From Anthostomella pinea (lineage: Eukaryota > Ascomycota > Sordariomycetes > Xylariales > Xylariaceae), in contig CAUWAG010000008.1 of NCBI GenBank assembly GCA_963556695.1, positions 1,364,001 through 1,428,000 on the forward strand: a stretch of 64,000 bases of DNA. Reading direction: 5' to 3'. A program made the position numbers and the translations under genes. Positions 48,548-59,631 of the stretch are shown here, piece after piece. The stretch's first letter is position 1. Every line of letters begins with the position of its first letter. Below the pieces are notes generated by a model. The model was not told where the DNA came from, ran no database searches, and saw nothing but the letters and a program-made list of their open reading frames with translations.

Positions 48548-49855
48548 GAAGCGGTTTACGATGCCTCCTTGTCATCTTGCGTCTTTCTTAGAGAGGAGCC
48601 TGGGGGCGTTCGTGAGCGCTTGCTGACTGCACTTGGCTTGGGTTGGGACGGAGGGGCGAGGAGGATGGGGAGGAGCGGCCTGGCAGGGCTTGAGGGGAGT
48701 TGTGGACGGGTGCGTGATGGATTTAGTGAGTGAGTGGATGCGTCAGTAGGTAGGTGGAATATAGCAGACAGTGGAAGCCTAAAGTTACTAGGAAGCCTTT
48801 AGGCGGCAGCATAGGTGGCGAGGGTCGGCGTAGGAGTCGGTAAGGGGGGGACTCTTGTTTCTGTTTTGACGATTTCTATCCTAGTAGATAGCAAATCACC
48901 ACTCGTTTTGTTAAGATAAGTCGCTTTACTCAATGCAGTGTACTTGTAATTAAGTAAGAGGCATAAATCTCATAAGGTGGAGGGTAGCTGGTGTATACCA
49001 CAGGTCCAGTTTTGTTGACACCGTTCTGTCATGGTATTCTGGGGTATTGTGGTTCTAGAAGTCGCCTCCCAAGTAAGCCATCAAAGGCTTTGTGTTCCTT
49101 GTATTGACATCATTGTGGGTTCAGCTGGTGTCCAACTGTCGGGTAGCATGTCGGTTGCTTGGGATTGTTGCCTAAGGGACCAGGTACCTTTGTGGTGTGT
49201 TCTACTACTTAAGTGACCTACTGGATGGGCCCAGCTCCCATCCTTCTAGGTAGACAGCAAGCAGAATATCCAGAATACAGACCATCACTACTATCGTGAC
49301 TGGTCCCATTCTGGGCCCCTGCTAGAAAGCACATCATATCCAACCAAGCATGATCTACGAGCAGGCTGCTCTGAAATCTGCCGCCTCTGACATTGCTCGG
49401 TATCCCTGTGCCATGACCTCGGTAAGTTATTGTTGATGCCTAGTGATTACTAGTTACGTAGCCTCTTCATAGTTAGGGGACATTTTCAACTCCTCTACCA
49501 ATTCATATAAAGTGTGAGCCAGTCCTGTTACGGTATTACATAATACCTCCACATATTTATGTACATATATACCTCTAGCTTCCCCCTTCTCTTCCGACCT
49601 TGCCTCTTCTTCCTTAGGTATCGTTGAATCTAGATATTTCATCCCATCAGCCCTGACCAGCGCAGCTGCAGGCCTTATTGTCACAAGTCCTTCTTACACT
49701 TCCAAAATCACCAACCATCAGTACCAAACATACACCATTAATACATCCATCTCCCATCGCCTTACCACCACTACGAATAGTTAGACATCATTCATCTATC
49801 TTCCACCACCGCACCAACCAACTTCATCAGCAACAACAAGCAGACAGCCCTCAGA
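48548..49855. other. Spacer between the two secreted-protein copies
   Basis: No supported gene. The end of the spacer (49711 onward) repeats the leader of copy 1. Confidence 0.4.
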
Positions 49856-50214
49856 ATGCATATCACCTCAGCACTTATTCTGTTGTCGAGCATGGCCGTC
49901 CTCACCTCGGCTGCTAAGGACTGGTCTTTCACGCTCCACGAGAGATTGGGTTGTCCCCAGGGTGGATATTCCAAATCATCTCGGGCAGTGGCGACACGGA
50001 GTGCAAGAGAGCCGAAGAAAACGAAAACTACGTGCAGGACTTCTCTTCTTGGATGAAGTTTACCATGGACTCCGGGTGCAAAGTCACTTTATTCGATGAC
50101 AGTGACTGCGCTAGTGACAACGAGGTGGACTTAATCGAACATAAATCAGCGACGGCTCGATGTAACAACCCCCCAGGCGTCAATGCGATTATCTCTTATT
50201 ATGTCGATTGCTAA
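49856..50214 (+). pseudogene. Small secreted cysteine-rich protein, copy 2 (frameshifted)
   Basis: Begins MHITSALILLSSMAVLTSAA, a signal peptide nearly matching copy 1, followed by WSFTLHERLGC. At about 49970-49985 the aligned segment is one base shorter than in copy 1, and the frame shifts. The rest (SGSGDTECKRAEENENYVQD, GCKVTLFDDSDCASD and a final YYVDC) continues in another frame to a stop at 50214 and keeps the cysteine pattern of copy 1. Read straight through, the first frame ends early with unrelated sequence. Pseudogenisation or a one-base sequencing error would both explain this. Confidence 0.68.
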
Positions 50215-51260
50215 GAAGCGGTCGAGATGCCTCCTTGTCGTCATGTATGTTCTTTTCGAAGGAGCCTTGGAGACAATGTCAGCGGAGGAGACATATGATG
50301 GGTGGTGGGATTATGAAGCAGGAAAAGCTGTGGTTGGAAACACTCATTACATTACACTCGCTACCTGGAGTGGTTTCCCTGTATTCTAGCAGGCGTATCT
50401 ACGCGAGACATACGCTCGTTATCTTGAAGACATAGAATATATAACCGTACATTTGTTCCTTTGCAAACGGGCTGTCATTATTACTGTGCAATTGAGATTG
50501 TACTGAGTCATATTATTCGTCTTAAGCAGCCTACGAACCGCTCATGTATCAACCCATATGCAGCTAGTCATCCATTGAAAGCCAACAATCAGTCTGCATT
50601 ACAAGCACCTATAGTTACGATCGACATATATCTTACTCGCCTATTTCGAGGGGATTCAAGATCTGCGCGGATTCCTTCCTCCAGCGTCATTGCGAACCAA
50701 TGTGACGATCAGGCCTGCAGTACAACTGGTCAGGACTGATGGATAGATAAAGCTAGATTCAACGATCTATGAAGAAGGAAGAAGGAAGAAGGCAGGCCGC
50801 TTCAGGTGAGAGGTGGGCCTCCCATATATATAGGTACATGTGGAGGTACAATGTACTTGTACCGTAACAACCAATGACTGAACAGACCACACACAAATGG
50901 CCAACGAGCCATGGGCTGCCACAAGGAGTTATATTTCCACAGGAGTTAATAGCGAAGCAAGTCTTGACGTGGCAAAGCAGCTTGTGGTTGTGGGAGCGCG
51001 CGCGCAGCGCTTTTCGATGTGGTGTACCGAAGTAGGGCGCTGATGGAGACGTCAGAGATTTGTCGTTTGACGAACAGGAAAATGAGGTCAGGTGAGGGCT
51101 TTTCATTCGAGTTATAAGTTACGACTACTCCGAAGATGCTAGTGGAATATATGGAATATACTTTGTTGGTATCAAGTACATGAACATCGCCGTCTTGAGT
51201 CTACGCACCTTCATGCCGTCTCCGCCCGTTGGTAGCTCATGGCATCATCTCCATATGCCC
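50215..51260. other. Intergenic, no supported gene
   Basis: Short overlapping frames only; no repeat or RNA recognised. Confidence 0.4.
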
Positions 51261-51996
51261 TCACTCCGCTAATTGTTTCCCTTTGTATCGGAGGAAGTAC
51301 GCGTTCATCATTAGCTTCCCGGCAGATCCACAGCCACAAACCCAACGTGTCGAAAATTGGCGGCTGACGTCGGTCTGGGAGAGGCTGATGTCCGCATAAC
51401 TTACCATGTGAGCGAGATCGTCAGTGCCCGGTTCCCGTAGTGTTGAGGACAGTTGGCCCCTCCCATGAGGTGAAGGCATATAACATTACTCTGAACATGA
51501 GCGTGATACTACCGCATTTTCGATGATCCCGCCGGGATGAAGTGGTCGACGACCGCGCAATGCCCTTTCCCTCGCCCTGGCCATCATCTTCGTCATCTCC
51601 CTCTTCGTCGATCAACAGATCATCAGATGCCCCAGTCTTCGAGGTCTCAACGCCCAAGTGATACAGAGCCGATTTCCACTGTCACCTGGAACACGGTCCG
51701 GCCCGCGCGCCCGCCGCCTCGCAACGATCCTCCCAGTGGAAGAGTTCTCGTGGTTCGAACCAAAGGACTGTCTGGCTTAGGCTCTCAAAGTATTCTGGTC
51801 GACCCGAATGTGCTGAGAAGCGGATCAAGTTCACGAGCACATTCACTACCTCAATTTCCTCGCCACGTCGACCGTGAATACCCTGCGTTGACGCGGAGCA
51901 TAGTTGGCTGCATTGGCAAGAATCGAGTCTGGGGCGGTTAAGTGCAGCTTGCGGCGTAAGAATCGACGGAATCTTGTCTTGCCTTGGTGTCCGCAA
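51261..51996 (-). other. Degenerate coding-like stretch, family not recognised
   Basis: Three minus-strand blocks in different frames read like protein: EEIEVVNVLVNLIRFSAHSG with LWFEPRELFHWEDR (about 51750-51910), QWKSALYHLGVETSKTGASD with an acidic LIDEEGDDEDDG run (about 51560-51680), and SYADISLSQTDVSRQFSTRW ending in RYKGKQLAE (51261-51400). They follow one another in order, as the parts of one gene would, but I find no splice sites joining them. It may be a pseudogene or a gene with unrecognised introns. Confidence 0.3.
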
Positions 51997-52598
51997 TATC
52001 TATTTTAGTAGCGAGGACTAGTTGCTCAAGACACAGATTTAGCCACCCAAATGCCTCGTGCCTGTAGGCAGTAGCATCGTATGATGTTCTGAGTTATTTA
52101 TGGAGTTACAGTACAGCGACGAAATATGAAAATGGCTCGTTTGGGCTGATCATTCAGCAAAACCCCATTAAGTAACATCCACGGGAGGATGGCGCCGATG
52201 CCGCCGATGCCGCCAATGGCAGGTAAAGTCATGTAAATTGTCATGTTATTTGAACCTTGACAGGAATCCTATCAGGGTGCAAACAACATGACCTTATATA
52301 AATAGATACGATTAATTTAGTTATTCATCTCCTTAAATCCACACCGCCATGTCGGCGTCTCTTTATCGTGAGACTCTATGTGGGAAGCAGTGACGCTCGC
52401 TCTATTCTTGCTGATGTTGGATGTCGAGAGTGTGGCGAGAGTAGCTGGACATAAAAGATGAGGCAGTCGCGACAATTTTCCCGGCCACGACAAGCACATC
52501 ACAAACGAAAAGCCTTACATCTTCATTTTTCGCAACCCAGTTTTCAACACATCGCTTCTTGGAGCACAAGACATCAAACAATCATCAATCCTCCCGAG

Positions 52599-52972
52599 AT
52601 GCAACTTTCTAACAGTCTCGCTTGCCTCGCGCTGGCTTTCCAGGCCACCTACGTGATCGCCAGTGGTACCCCTAACGAAGACAATATTCCGAGGGGCCTG
52701 TTCTCGGACAATGAAGGTGGTTCTTGCAAACACTTCTTGAGCAAGAGAGGCGATGTCGATGGGGTATGACCTTTCCTGTTGGCGTCACGAGATACAAACT
52801 GACAAATTTGGACACTACAGACATGGCGGGACAATACCTCTGCCAGACAGGCACGGTAAGTACCACAGTTTAAGAATGCCACTCTACCGCAGCACATAGT
52901 TATCTAACGTCAATCCAGTGTTCAAGCAGCTGTACGGTCAAAAAATCCACGAAGTGGACTACTTGCTGCTAG
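52599..52972 (+). CDS. Small secreted cysteine-rich protein, three exons, splicing uncertain
   Basis: Signal peptide MQLSNSLACLALAFQATYVI at 52599, then a short polar mature region. Exon 2 is 52821-52855, bounded by CTACAG and GTAAGT. Exon 3 starts at 52919 after CCAG and ends CSSSCTVKKSTKWTTCC at a TAG (52970-52972), a typical cysteine-rich effector-like tail. The frame works only if exon 1 ends at 52716 (donor GTGGTT, weak), giving 68 residues. The better donor GTATGA at 52764 puts exons 2-3 out of frame by one base, unless the GGGG run at 52761-52764 is misread, and would add a Cys-containing GGSCKHFLSKRG. Candidate secreted protein; function unknown. Confidence 0.5.
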
Positions 52973-53559
52973 AACAGATGGATCACTTGGCGCATCAAAG
53001 ATCTGTATGATTAGTGTATTAGTGCGAATGTGTATTACTGGGAATCACTACATTCGTTACCTGCCCATGAAGCCTTTCACTGTACACCATCGCGGAAGAG
53101 TTGACTTTCATGCTGGCATCGGGCTCGCAGTAAACATGTGCGTGCTCGACGACATCTCGTAAGTAACCCTGCTAGTCGCGACGAGGCCATATGGGATAAT
53201 CGCTTTCTTGTCTACATATATTAGACCAGGATTGAGGTTGTTTATGTGCCGTGACGTGGGTGTCTGGGCGGCTTGTGTTGGGCATAGAGACAAGGAGACA
53301 AAGGGAAAGGCAGTTGCAATAGATACAGGCATATTGAACGCACGCATGCTTGTTCGTCATCGGTAATCTCTCGGATGACAACTTCTTCTTCTGACTTGTT
53401 TACATATGGTGTTACTGGAACAAGATGCGTGACATCATCCCATCCCACTGCTCATCAAGTACTGCAACAACACGCTGAGCAAAGCTGCCGTTCAGCCGAG
53501 TCTGGGATGTGGAAACCTTAGAGCCAAAGCTTCGTGCCTAACGTGCCTAATAAATCGAA
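52973..53559. other. Intergenic, no supported gene
   Basis: Overlapping short minus-strand frames only, none with support. Confidence 0.4.
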
Positions 53560-55437
53560 TCAGATCCAGATCGCCCCCTCCGGCGGTCGTCTGATTGTGC
53601 GATGCGATTGACGGAAGCTCCGAAGGGGTTCTCCATGTGGTGTCGGAATGGCCACATCACCATTGTCGCTGTCCCAGTCGGAAAAGTAATCCAGAGGCTC
53701 GCTGCCAACAGCGGTAGCACCGTCCCGCCTTTGGAATTTCCAGTTCGTCGTCTTGGCTTGGGCCTCGGCAGCATCTTCGTCGGCCACTTCCCGACAGGCT
53801 ACACGGCCATCAAACCGGTCCCAGCCCCAGTATGGAGTCTTCTGACTATTCCTCCATTCACCGCTTCCCTCTCCCCCATCGACCTCGCCATCGGTATCTT
53901 CATCGAGCTCGGCATCGGTGTCTTCGTATGCACGAGGATGAGGGTTCGGACTGAAACAAGCGGCGATGCTCCATCCATGGGGTATAGAGCCGTAAATTGC
54001 GGTAGACACAGTCTGGGTGGCTTCAATTCCGGGCCCAAATGGTGATATGTCATCCCTGTTATTGACAAAAGCAAGCAGTGCTTCTTCAGAAACCATACCA
54101 GGTGTGGGGAGGCAGAGACGGTCAGGGCCCGGGTCCCGGCCACAGTCGTGTCCTTCATCACAGCAACCAACCTCTTCGCACCAGTGTCCCGTGGGATAGT
54201 TCCCACTAGCTCCCATGATCTTGATTGAGTTGATGTCCAGGCTCTTGATGTCTCTCATTGCGACGATACCTCGAATCTCCATTTCGCAATCGTGCAGGGT
54301 CAAGTCCTTCAAACCCGCTGCGTGGTGCTTTAGAAACTCGAAGAACCATGGTGTCCTATCAGGCGAACCACTCAGATTTACGCTGGCTATCTGTAGCGAG
54401 GTAAGATGAGGCCACCGGCACTGAGTCAAGATGGTCTCCAGAGCCCCCCGGGGATAGTTGTAGTTGGAGGTCGCCTGCTCAAAACACAGGCTGAAGCGTT
54501 CAAGCCCGCCAGCTGCAGACAAGCAACCCACCAGCGGTAATAGCTCTTCCTCGAGTAGTTTCACGAGCTCTTCTTCAGAACCGCCCGTAGGAAAGGGAAA
54601 GCGGCTAAGGCATAACTGATAGAGGTCAATGCTCTAAAGGCATCCGAGACGCTAGCATTCAGACGCGCTGTTAAAGCTGTGTAGTGCTTCTCGTCTGCCC
54701 AGTACAGGCTACGAATCTTGGACTCGTGACGGGCCGCTGCTGGTAGCATATACGAGAAGAGACCGTCGTGGGCGTGGCTAACGCTTGAATCGCTTTGGAG
54801 TCGATACATATCTGCTTGAAGCACGTACTTGTTGTACAGGAAGCTTCGACGATCGGGCATGGGACTGCTCAGGAAAATGCGGAGATTGGGCATCCGGTCG
54901 AGTGCCGAGAAGAAATCAGTCTGTAGGCTGCTGGTTCTCTTGCTGCTGGTTCTGTTGCTGCATTCTGAATCTAGACCGTTGGGCGAGGCTTGCGACAGCT
55001 GCGATGACTCGTCATGATGTCTCGGAATCCAGAACAGATTCGGGTCGGCAGCCGCATCGACCATCAGTTGGGTGAGCGACGTGAAACCTATCTCCTGTAC
55101 CGCCTCGTGGGCATCCGGCACAGTAACTCCCCACGACTTCTCCTGATCTGGCCAAGTCCATGATTCAAGGCTTAGCTCGTACCAGATCAACTCTCGTACA
55201 TGTTGTGCGATGTGTGGGGCGTGCCGCGCTGCTCTCGAGGGCTTCCAGATCCTCCCTCAGGCGGGAGATCCTGATCCGGCGAAACAGCAGAGACGAGGCG
55301 TACGGCTCATAGACTTGAGAGGCCAGGCGGAAAGATTTCCAGTCCCGTCGCGACAAGCACGCGTCCTTCAGGATCAGGAGGAGTAGCTCGGGAGACATAT
55401 GCTTGAGGTTGGCCATTGTGGAGGGTGACCTGGGCAT
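53560..55437 (-). pseudogene. F-box-like protein gene with two compensating frame breaks
   Basis: The N-terminus (from 55437, or the Met at 55416) has an F-box-like pattern, LKHMSPELLLLILKDACLSR then WKSFRLASQVYEPYASSLLF. At about 55215 coding similarity moves one base ahead: HVRELIWYELSLESWTWPDQ and about 200 residues, including LDRMPNLRIFLSSPMPDRRS, lie in the second frame. At about 54570 it returns to the first frame: LLEEELLPLVGCLSAAGGLE, then LRR-like LTSLQIASVNLSGS and AGLKDLTLHDCEMEIRGIVA, with an acidic, disordered C-terminus. The two shifts cancel, so total length stays a multiple of three (626 codons). No introns fit. It belongs to the fungal F-box proteins with a leucine-rich-like C-terminus. 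It is either a decayed gene or has two assembly indels. Confidence 0.62.
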
Positions 55438-56458
55438 GTGAAATATGGATCAGTCGGGACCAGTACAATGTGAGCATGCGTCTAAAGTAGCTTACCCGGC
55501 AAGAAGAATGTAGTCAGCAGCGCCGGGTGATGGAAGGTGGAATCAGTGCAAGCTTGTTTAGAAGGGTCGAGTGAGCAAAAGAAAGAAGCAAATGCGGCCA
55601 GAAATGGATTGAGCAGAGAATACCGGAGAGAACGCAGCGGGTTGGAGGTGGATCTCAAGGGTACAAGAATAAAGGCTAATGGGGTGGTGTAGCTCCTAGG
55701 TGTTCGAGGTAGCAGCCACCTCAGGCACCTAGGCAGAAGCTGCTTGCACGGGGTCGAGGACCTAAGTCAACGGTTGCTTAGGTGAGAGACGGGGGGTCGG
55801 GGGTTTATAGCGAACCTCGGTACCTCAGGCAGAATGATCATCCCATGATTTCCGGGCAGTAAAACTCTATCAACTGGAACTGTGAGATTATAAATTGTTT
55901 CATATACTAATAAAAAAGAAATAGATCTCTAAGGGATATAGCTTAGTATTTATAAAAATATGGTTATTTAATATAATTAAATTATTTTAATATTTAAGTG
56001 TTATTTAAAGCCGTGTAATAATATATTATAATATTTTGATAAATATTAACTTATTATATTTAAAATTGCTTTTTTATAACTAGTATATAATAAACGTAAA
56101 ATACTTTACTTATACCCGAGCTACTAGTTATATAAACCGCAGTGTTTTATTTAATTTATCGTATTTAAATATCAAAAATCTGAATTTATATTTATAGTAT
56201 ACTATCAATGCGTTGTTTATCGTTTACTTATAAATAGTAATTAGTAATTGAAAGATGTTTTATTAGTTTTTGTTTAACGTTTTAACTTTGTAATAAGTAA
56301 TTATTTGGTTATTAAAATTAACCAGTATTTATATAGTTTATTTACCGGTTAAAGAAAATATTCCATAAATTGTTTTGAAATTATGAAGGTACGGGATAAT
56401 TATAGGTTTTTAATAGTCTTATATTATAATCCGATTATTACAAGATTTTAGAAATAAA

Positions 56459-56543
56459 TTTCTTAATATACGTAAAAGTTTTTTATATAAAGCTGGTTTA
56501 AAAATAAAAATAACTATATATAAAGGTTAACTTATAAGGTTAT
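56459..56543. repeat. Dispersed AT-rich repeat, copy 1
   Basis: Begins TTCTTAATATACGTA and ends TATATAAAGGTTAACTTATA followed by AGGTTAT. The same two blocks, spaced almost equally, recur at 63756-63837. Confidence 0.65.
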
Positions 56544-58273
56544 GAGGGTCACGATTCCGTAAATGTATTAAAAGGATACAGGGACCCTTATTGACTATTA
56601 ATGTATAACGAACTCTGGTTGAAGGAAAAGAAAGATCTGGAGATGCACCCAAATTAGTGGGCAGCTAGATGTGGGCAGTCGTCCCCCACCAGACCCACCA
56701 GGGCATGGACCAACCTATCGTCCGATCAGTCACGTGCTCAGTCACGTGACCCGGGCACCATGGGGACCATCGCTAGACCTGATAGATAGTGGAACCATCA
56801 CAATGAGGTTAATATTTAATACCGTAATGATATCTGTCACGGCGAGCGTACTGAGGAGCTGGGACATGGCCGGCAGCAAGCAGCTATTACTCTATTAACA
56901 AGAATATCAAGACTAGGGAGGAAAGGAAGAGAGAGAGATAGGTATAGCAGGAGGTTGCCCCTTTAAGGGGATCTTCTGATCAGATCTTTCCCTTATTGGA
57001 AAGTATCAGCTTGTCATGTAGGAAGGTCTGTGCAGGCCGTCACAAGTTTAATAAACGTATAGATTTTAATAATTATAATTATAATTATAAGTTTTTATGC
57101 TTTGAAGTTAATATCTATATTTTTAGATACTAATTAAATTTGAAGAAGAAAAATTGTATGAATCTTTTTAATTATAAAGAATTATACGGCATGAGTATTA
57201 AAAAATATTTCTTAATATTACGCATTATATTAGTTTTAATTAAATAGTATTCTGTTTGCTTCGTACATTGAATCTTTCTAATAAATAATTATATTTATTA
57301 TATTGTAAATAAAAGCGCTATTAGTAAGCTACGCTAATAGAACCCTATCATTACTTTCGTACGTGTCTTATTATAACTTTATTTTAAATTTGATTAAAAA
57401 CGACGAGAATTCTTTAAGCGTTACTTAAATTTTCTATTTTTTCTATTTTTTCTTTATAGTTATAGATTATTTAGTTTTTATGTGTTTTATATTTTATTTT
57501 AAGTAGTGAATATATTCATAATCAAAATTTTTGTCTATAAATATTTATTAAAGAAAGTTGTATATAATGATAAAGTAAATAAAGTTCGAAATTATAAGAG
57601 AAACCAGCTTAATAATTAAATAAAAAGAAGCTAATTATATAATATATTAATTAATTAATTAATTATATGGTGTATTAAAAAAAAAATTATATAGTTAATA
57701 TCTTTTATTTTTAATTTTTAACGTATTATTATACAAGTTGTTAAGTAAAGTAGATTATAACGATATTTACAAGTTATTAAATAGTACCATATACGTTGGT
57801 TTTATATTAATAAGATTTTTTAATACTTTAATTATTAATCATATAAACCTTGTATACAGTTAAATTTTCATTTAATATTCTAGGCTTAATAAGCGTTTCG
57901 CTTTTTATAACGTGTAAATCAAATCGTTTAAAGTTCTTTTTAATAACCTTATTATATAAAAGCGTAATATACTTAATTTGATATAAAGCCTAATTAATAG
58001 TTATATTGATATATATATATATAGTATATTTTATGGTTTTGTTCTGAGGCTAATTATATTAATATACTATTTTTTATTAGTTTACTTAAGATATTTAAAA
58101 ACATAGCGTAAAATATTCTTTTCAAATATTTATTTATACGTATACTGTAACAAATATCTTCGTTTTATTTTTGGAGTTATTATATATTTATTCAATATAG
58201 TTCCAGTATTTTATTTGAAAAAATAACGTACATTTAAAAATCGATTTTCTTGCTTTGAACGTTCTATTATAAT

Positions 58274-58278
58274 AAAAC
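58274..58278. repeat. Left 5-bp target duplication of the solo LTR
   Basis: AAAAC, identical to 58481-58485. Confidence 0.8.
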
Positions 58279-58480
58279 TGTTGGATCCATGTGATTCCAC
58301 AGTCAAAGCATCCATACAAAACACACGTGTATGATTAGATAAGAGATTAGATACCGGATTATGAGGTCACTTAGCCAGACCTGCAGGTCCAGCTAGACTT
58401 CCCAATCCAACCATCAGCAACATCATTACCTTGACACAATACTCGAGTGTTATGATTGATCGTTCAAGCCTGTTCCAACA
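58279..58480. mobile_element. Solo LTR of a retrotransposon, 202 bp
   Basis: Starts TGTTGGATCC and ends GTTCCAACA, giving perfect terminal inverted repeats TGTTGGA/TCCAACA with the canonical TG...CA ends. It is flanked by the 5-bp direct repeat AAAAC on both sides. Its base composition is far more balanced than the surrounding AT-rich DNA, so it inserted after the surroundings were mutated or was spared because it is short. The TGTTGGA start is common in Copia-type LTRs, but the family cannot be decided without an internal region. Confidence 0.9.
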
Positions 58481-58485
58481 AAAAC
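58481..58485. repeat. Right 5-bp target duplication of the solo LTR
   Basis: AAAAC directly after the LTR end. Confidence 0.8.
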
Positions 58486-59631
58486 CTTAAACTAATTATC
58501 TACGTACGGGAGACTTTCTTTTTAAGATATATATTTTTATACGTATATTTCTTTTTTAAGTGTTTTATATTGTTATTATTGTAAAGTAAAAGTATTAATT
58601 AGATAAGTGTTATTATCAATATCTTTCGTACAAAGGGTATTACTACTAATAATTTAAATATTTAATATTATTAGTGAATCCTTTTTATTTAATGAATTTT
58701 GTACGGGTTAAAGTTGATAAGAAAGGTTATTTATAATTAATAGGATAAGAATATCAATTATATTTTAGTTAGTTTACGCGATTAGGTTTTCAGTTATTTG
58801 ACTAGCTATTCTAATATCAGAAAGTAAATTTAATTTATTTTCGTATAATCTTTTAAATAGTATAACGATTCCGTTATTTTATAGTTATTAAACAAAGTTT
58901 TTGTTAAACATACAATTAATTTTAGCGAATTTATTTTTAATTTATTTAATAAAATTATTTTTCCGTAATATAAGAATATATGTTTCTTATTTAAAAATAA
59001 ACGTACCCTATAATGTGTTAAATTAAGTGTGTCATTTTTAAGCTATTGTTACGTTTATAAAGTCGAAAGGTTTATTTCATATTAATATATTAAAATCATT
59101 TGTTTATATTGCTTTTCTTATATGATTATCCTTTTATTATATATTGTCGATTAAGGTTAATATTATATGATTTTATTGATATATAAATGACACACGTCAC
59201 CAAGAGGACCCACTGTAAGTGGGTGCCTTGGCCAATCAGAGTACGGCTAGATAGATAAGATAAGAGAGCGGCCACCATATAATGGGTGCAGTCTCCCACT
59301 TAGCTAGATAGCTAACCCACGCACAACAACATATTTGACCCCCATACTTGCTAGCTTTAATAAAGCTAGATGCTTTGTACAGTAAAAAACGAAAGACTTT
59401 TAATAAAAAAGCTCCTTAATTCGTTTTATTTTATTTTATTTATATAAAGAATTTATAAAGGAAATAGGTCTTTAATTCTTACGGCGACGAAAAAAGTAAT
59501 AATATAAAAGATTACTTAATAATAGAAGTCTTTGATTTATCTTTTTACTTTTATTAATTATAATCACCGTGCAACTATAAGTAAATATTAAATGAACTTT
59601 ATATATGTATACTATAGTTATAATGGTTATA

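Larger units (their letters stand above)
55865..59630. other. AT-rich, RIP-like isochore with a few balanced islands
   Basis: The composition changes abruptly at about 55865 to very AT-rich sequence dominated by TA-rich words, with no open frames. Islands of ordinary composition lie at about 56545-57050, 58279-58500 and 59190-59400. The second is a solo LTR; the others are unidentified. Typical of mutated transposon remains in Pezizomycotina. Confidence 0.8.

Noticed and set aside
56835..57044. Possible second solo LTR (TGTCACGGC ... GGCCGTCACA)
   Set aside because: The ends are only nearly inverted (one mismatch in nine) and the flanking five bases (ATATC and AGTTT) do not match, so no target duplication supports it.
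59190..59340. Balanced island beginning TGACACACGTC as an LTR
   Set aside because: No matching inverted end and no flanking duplication.
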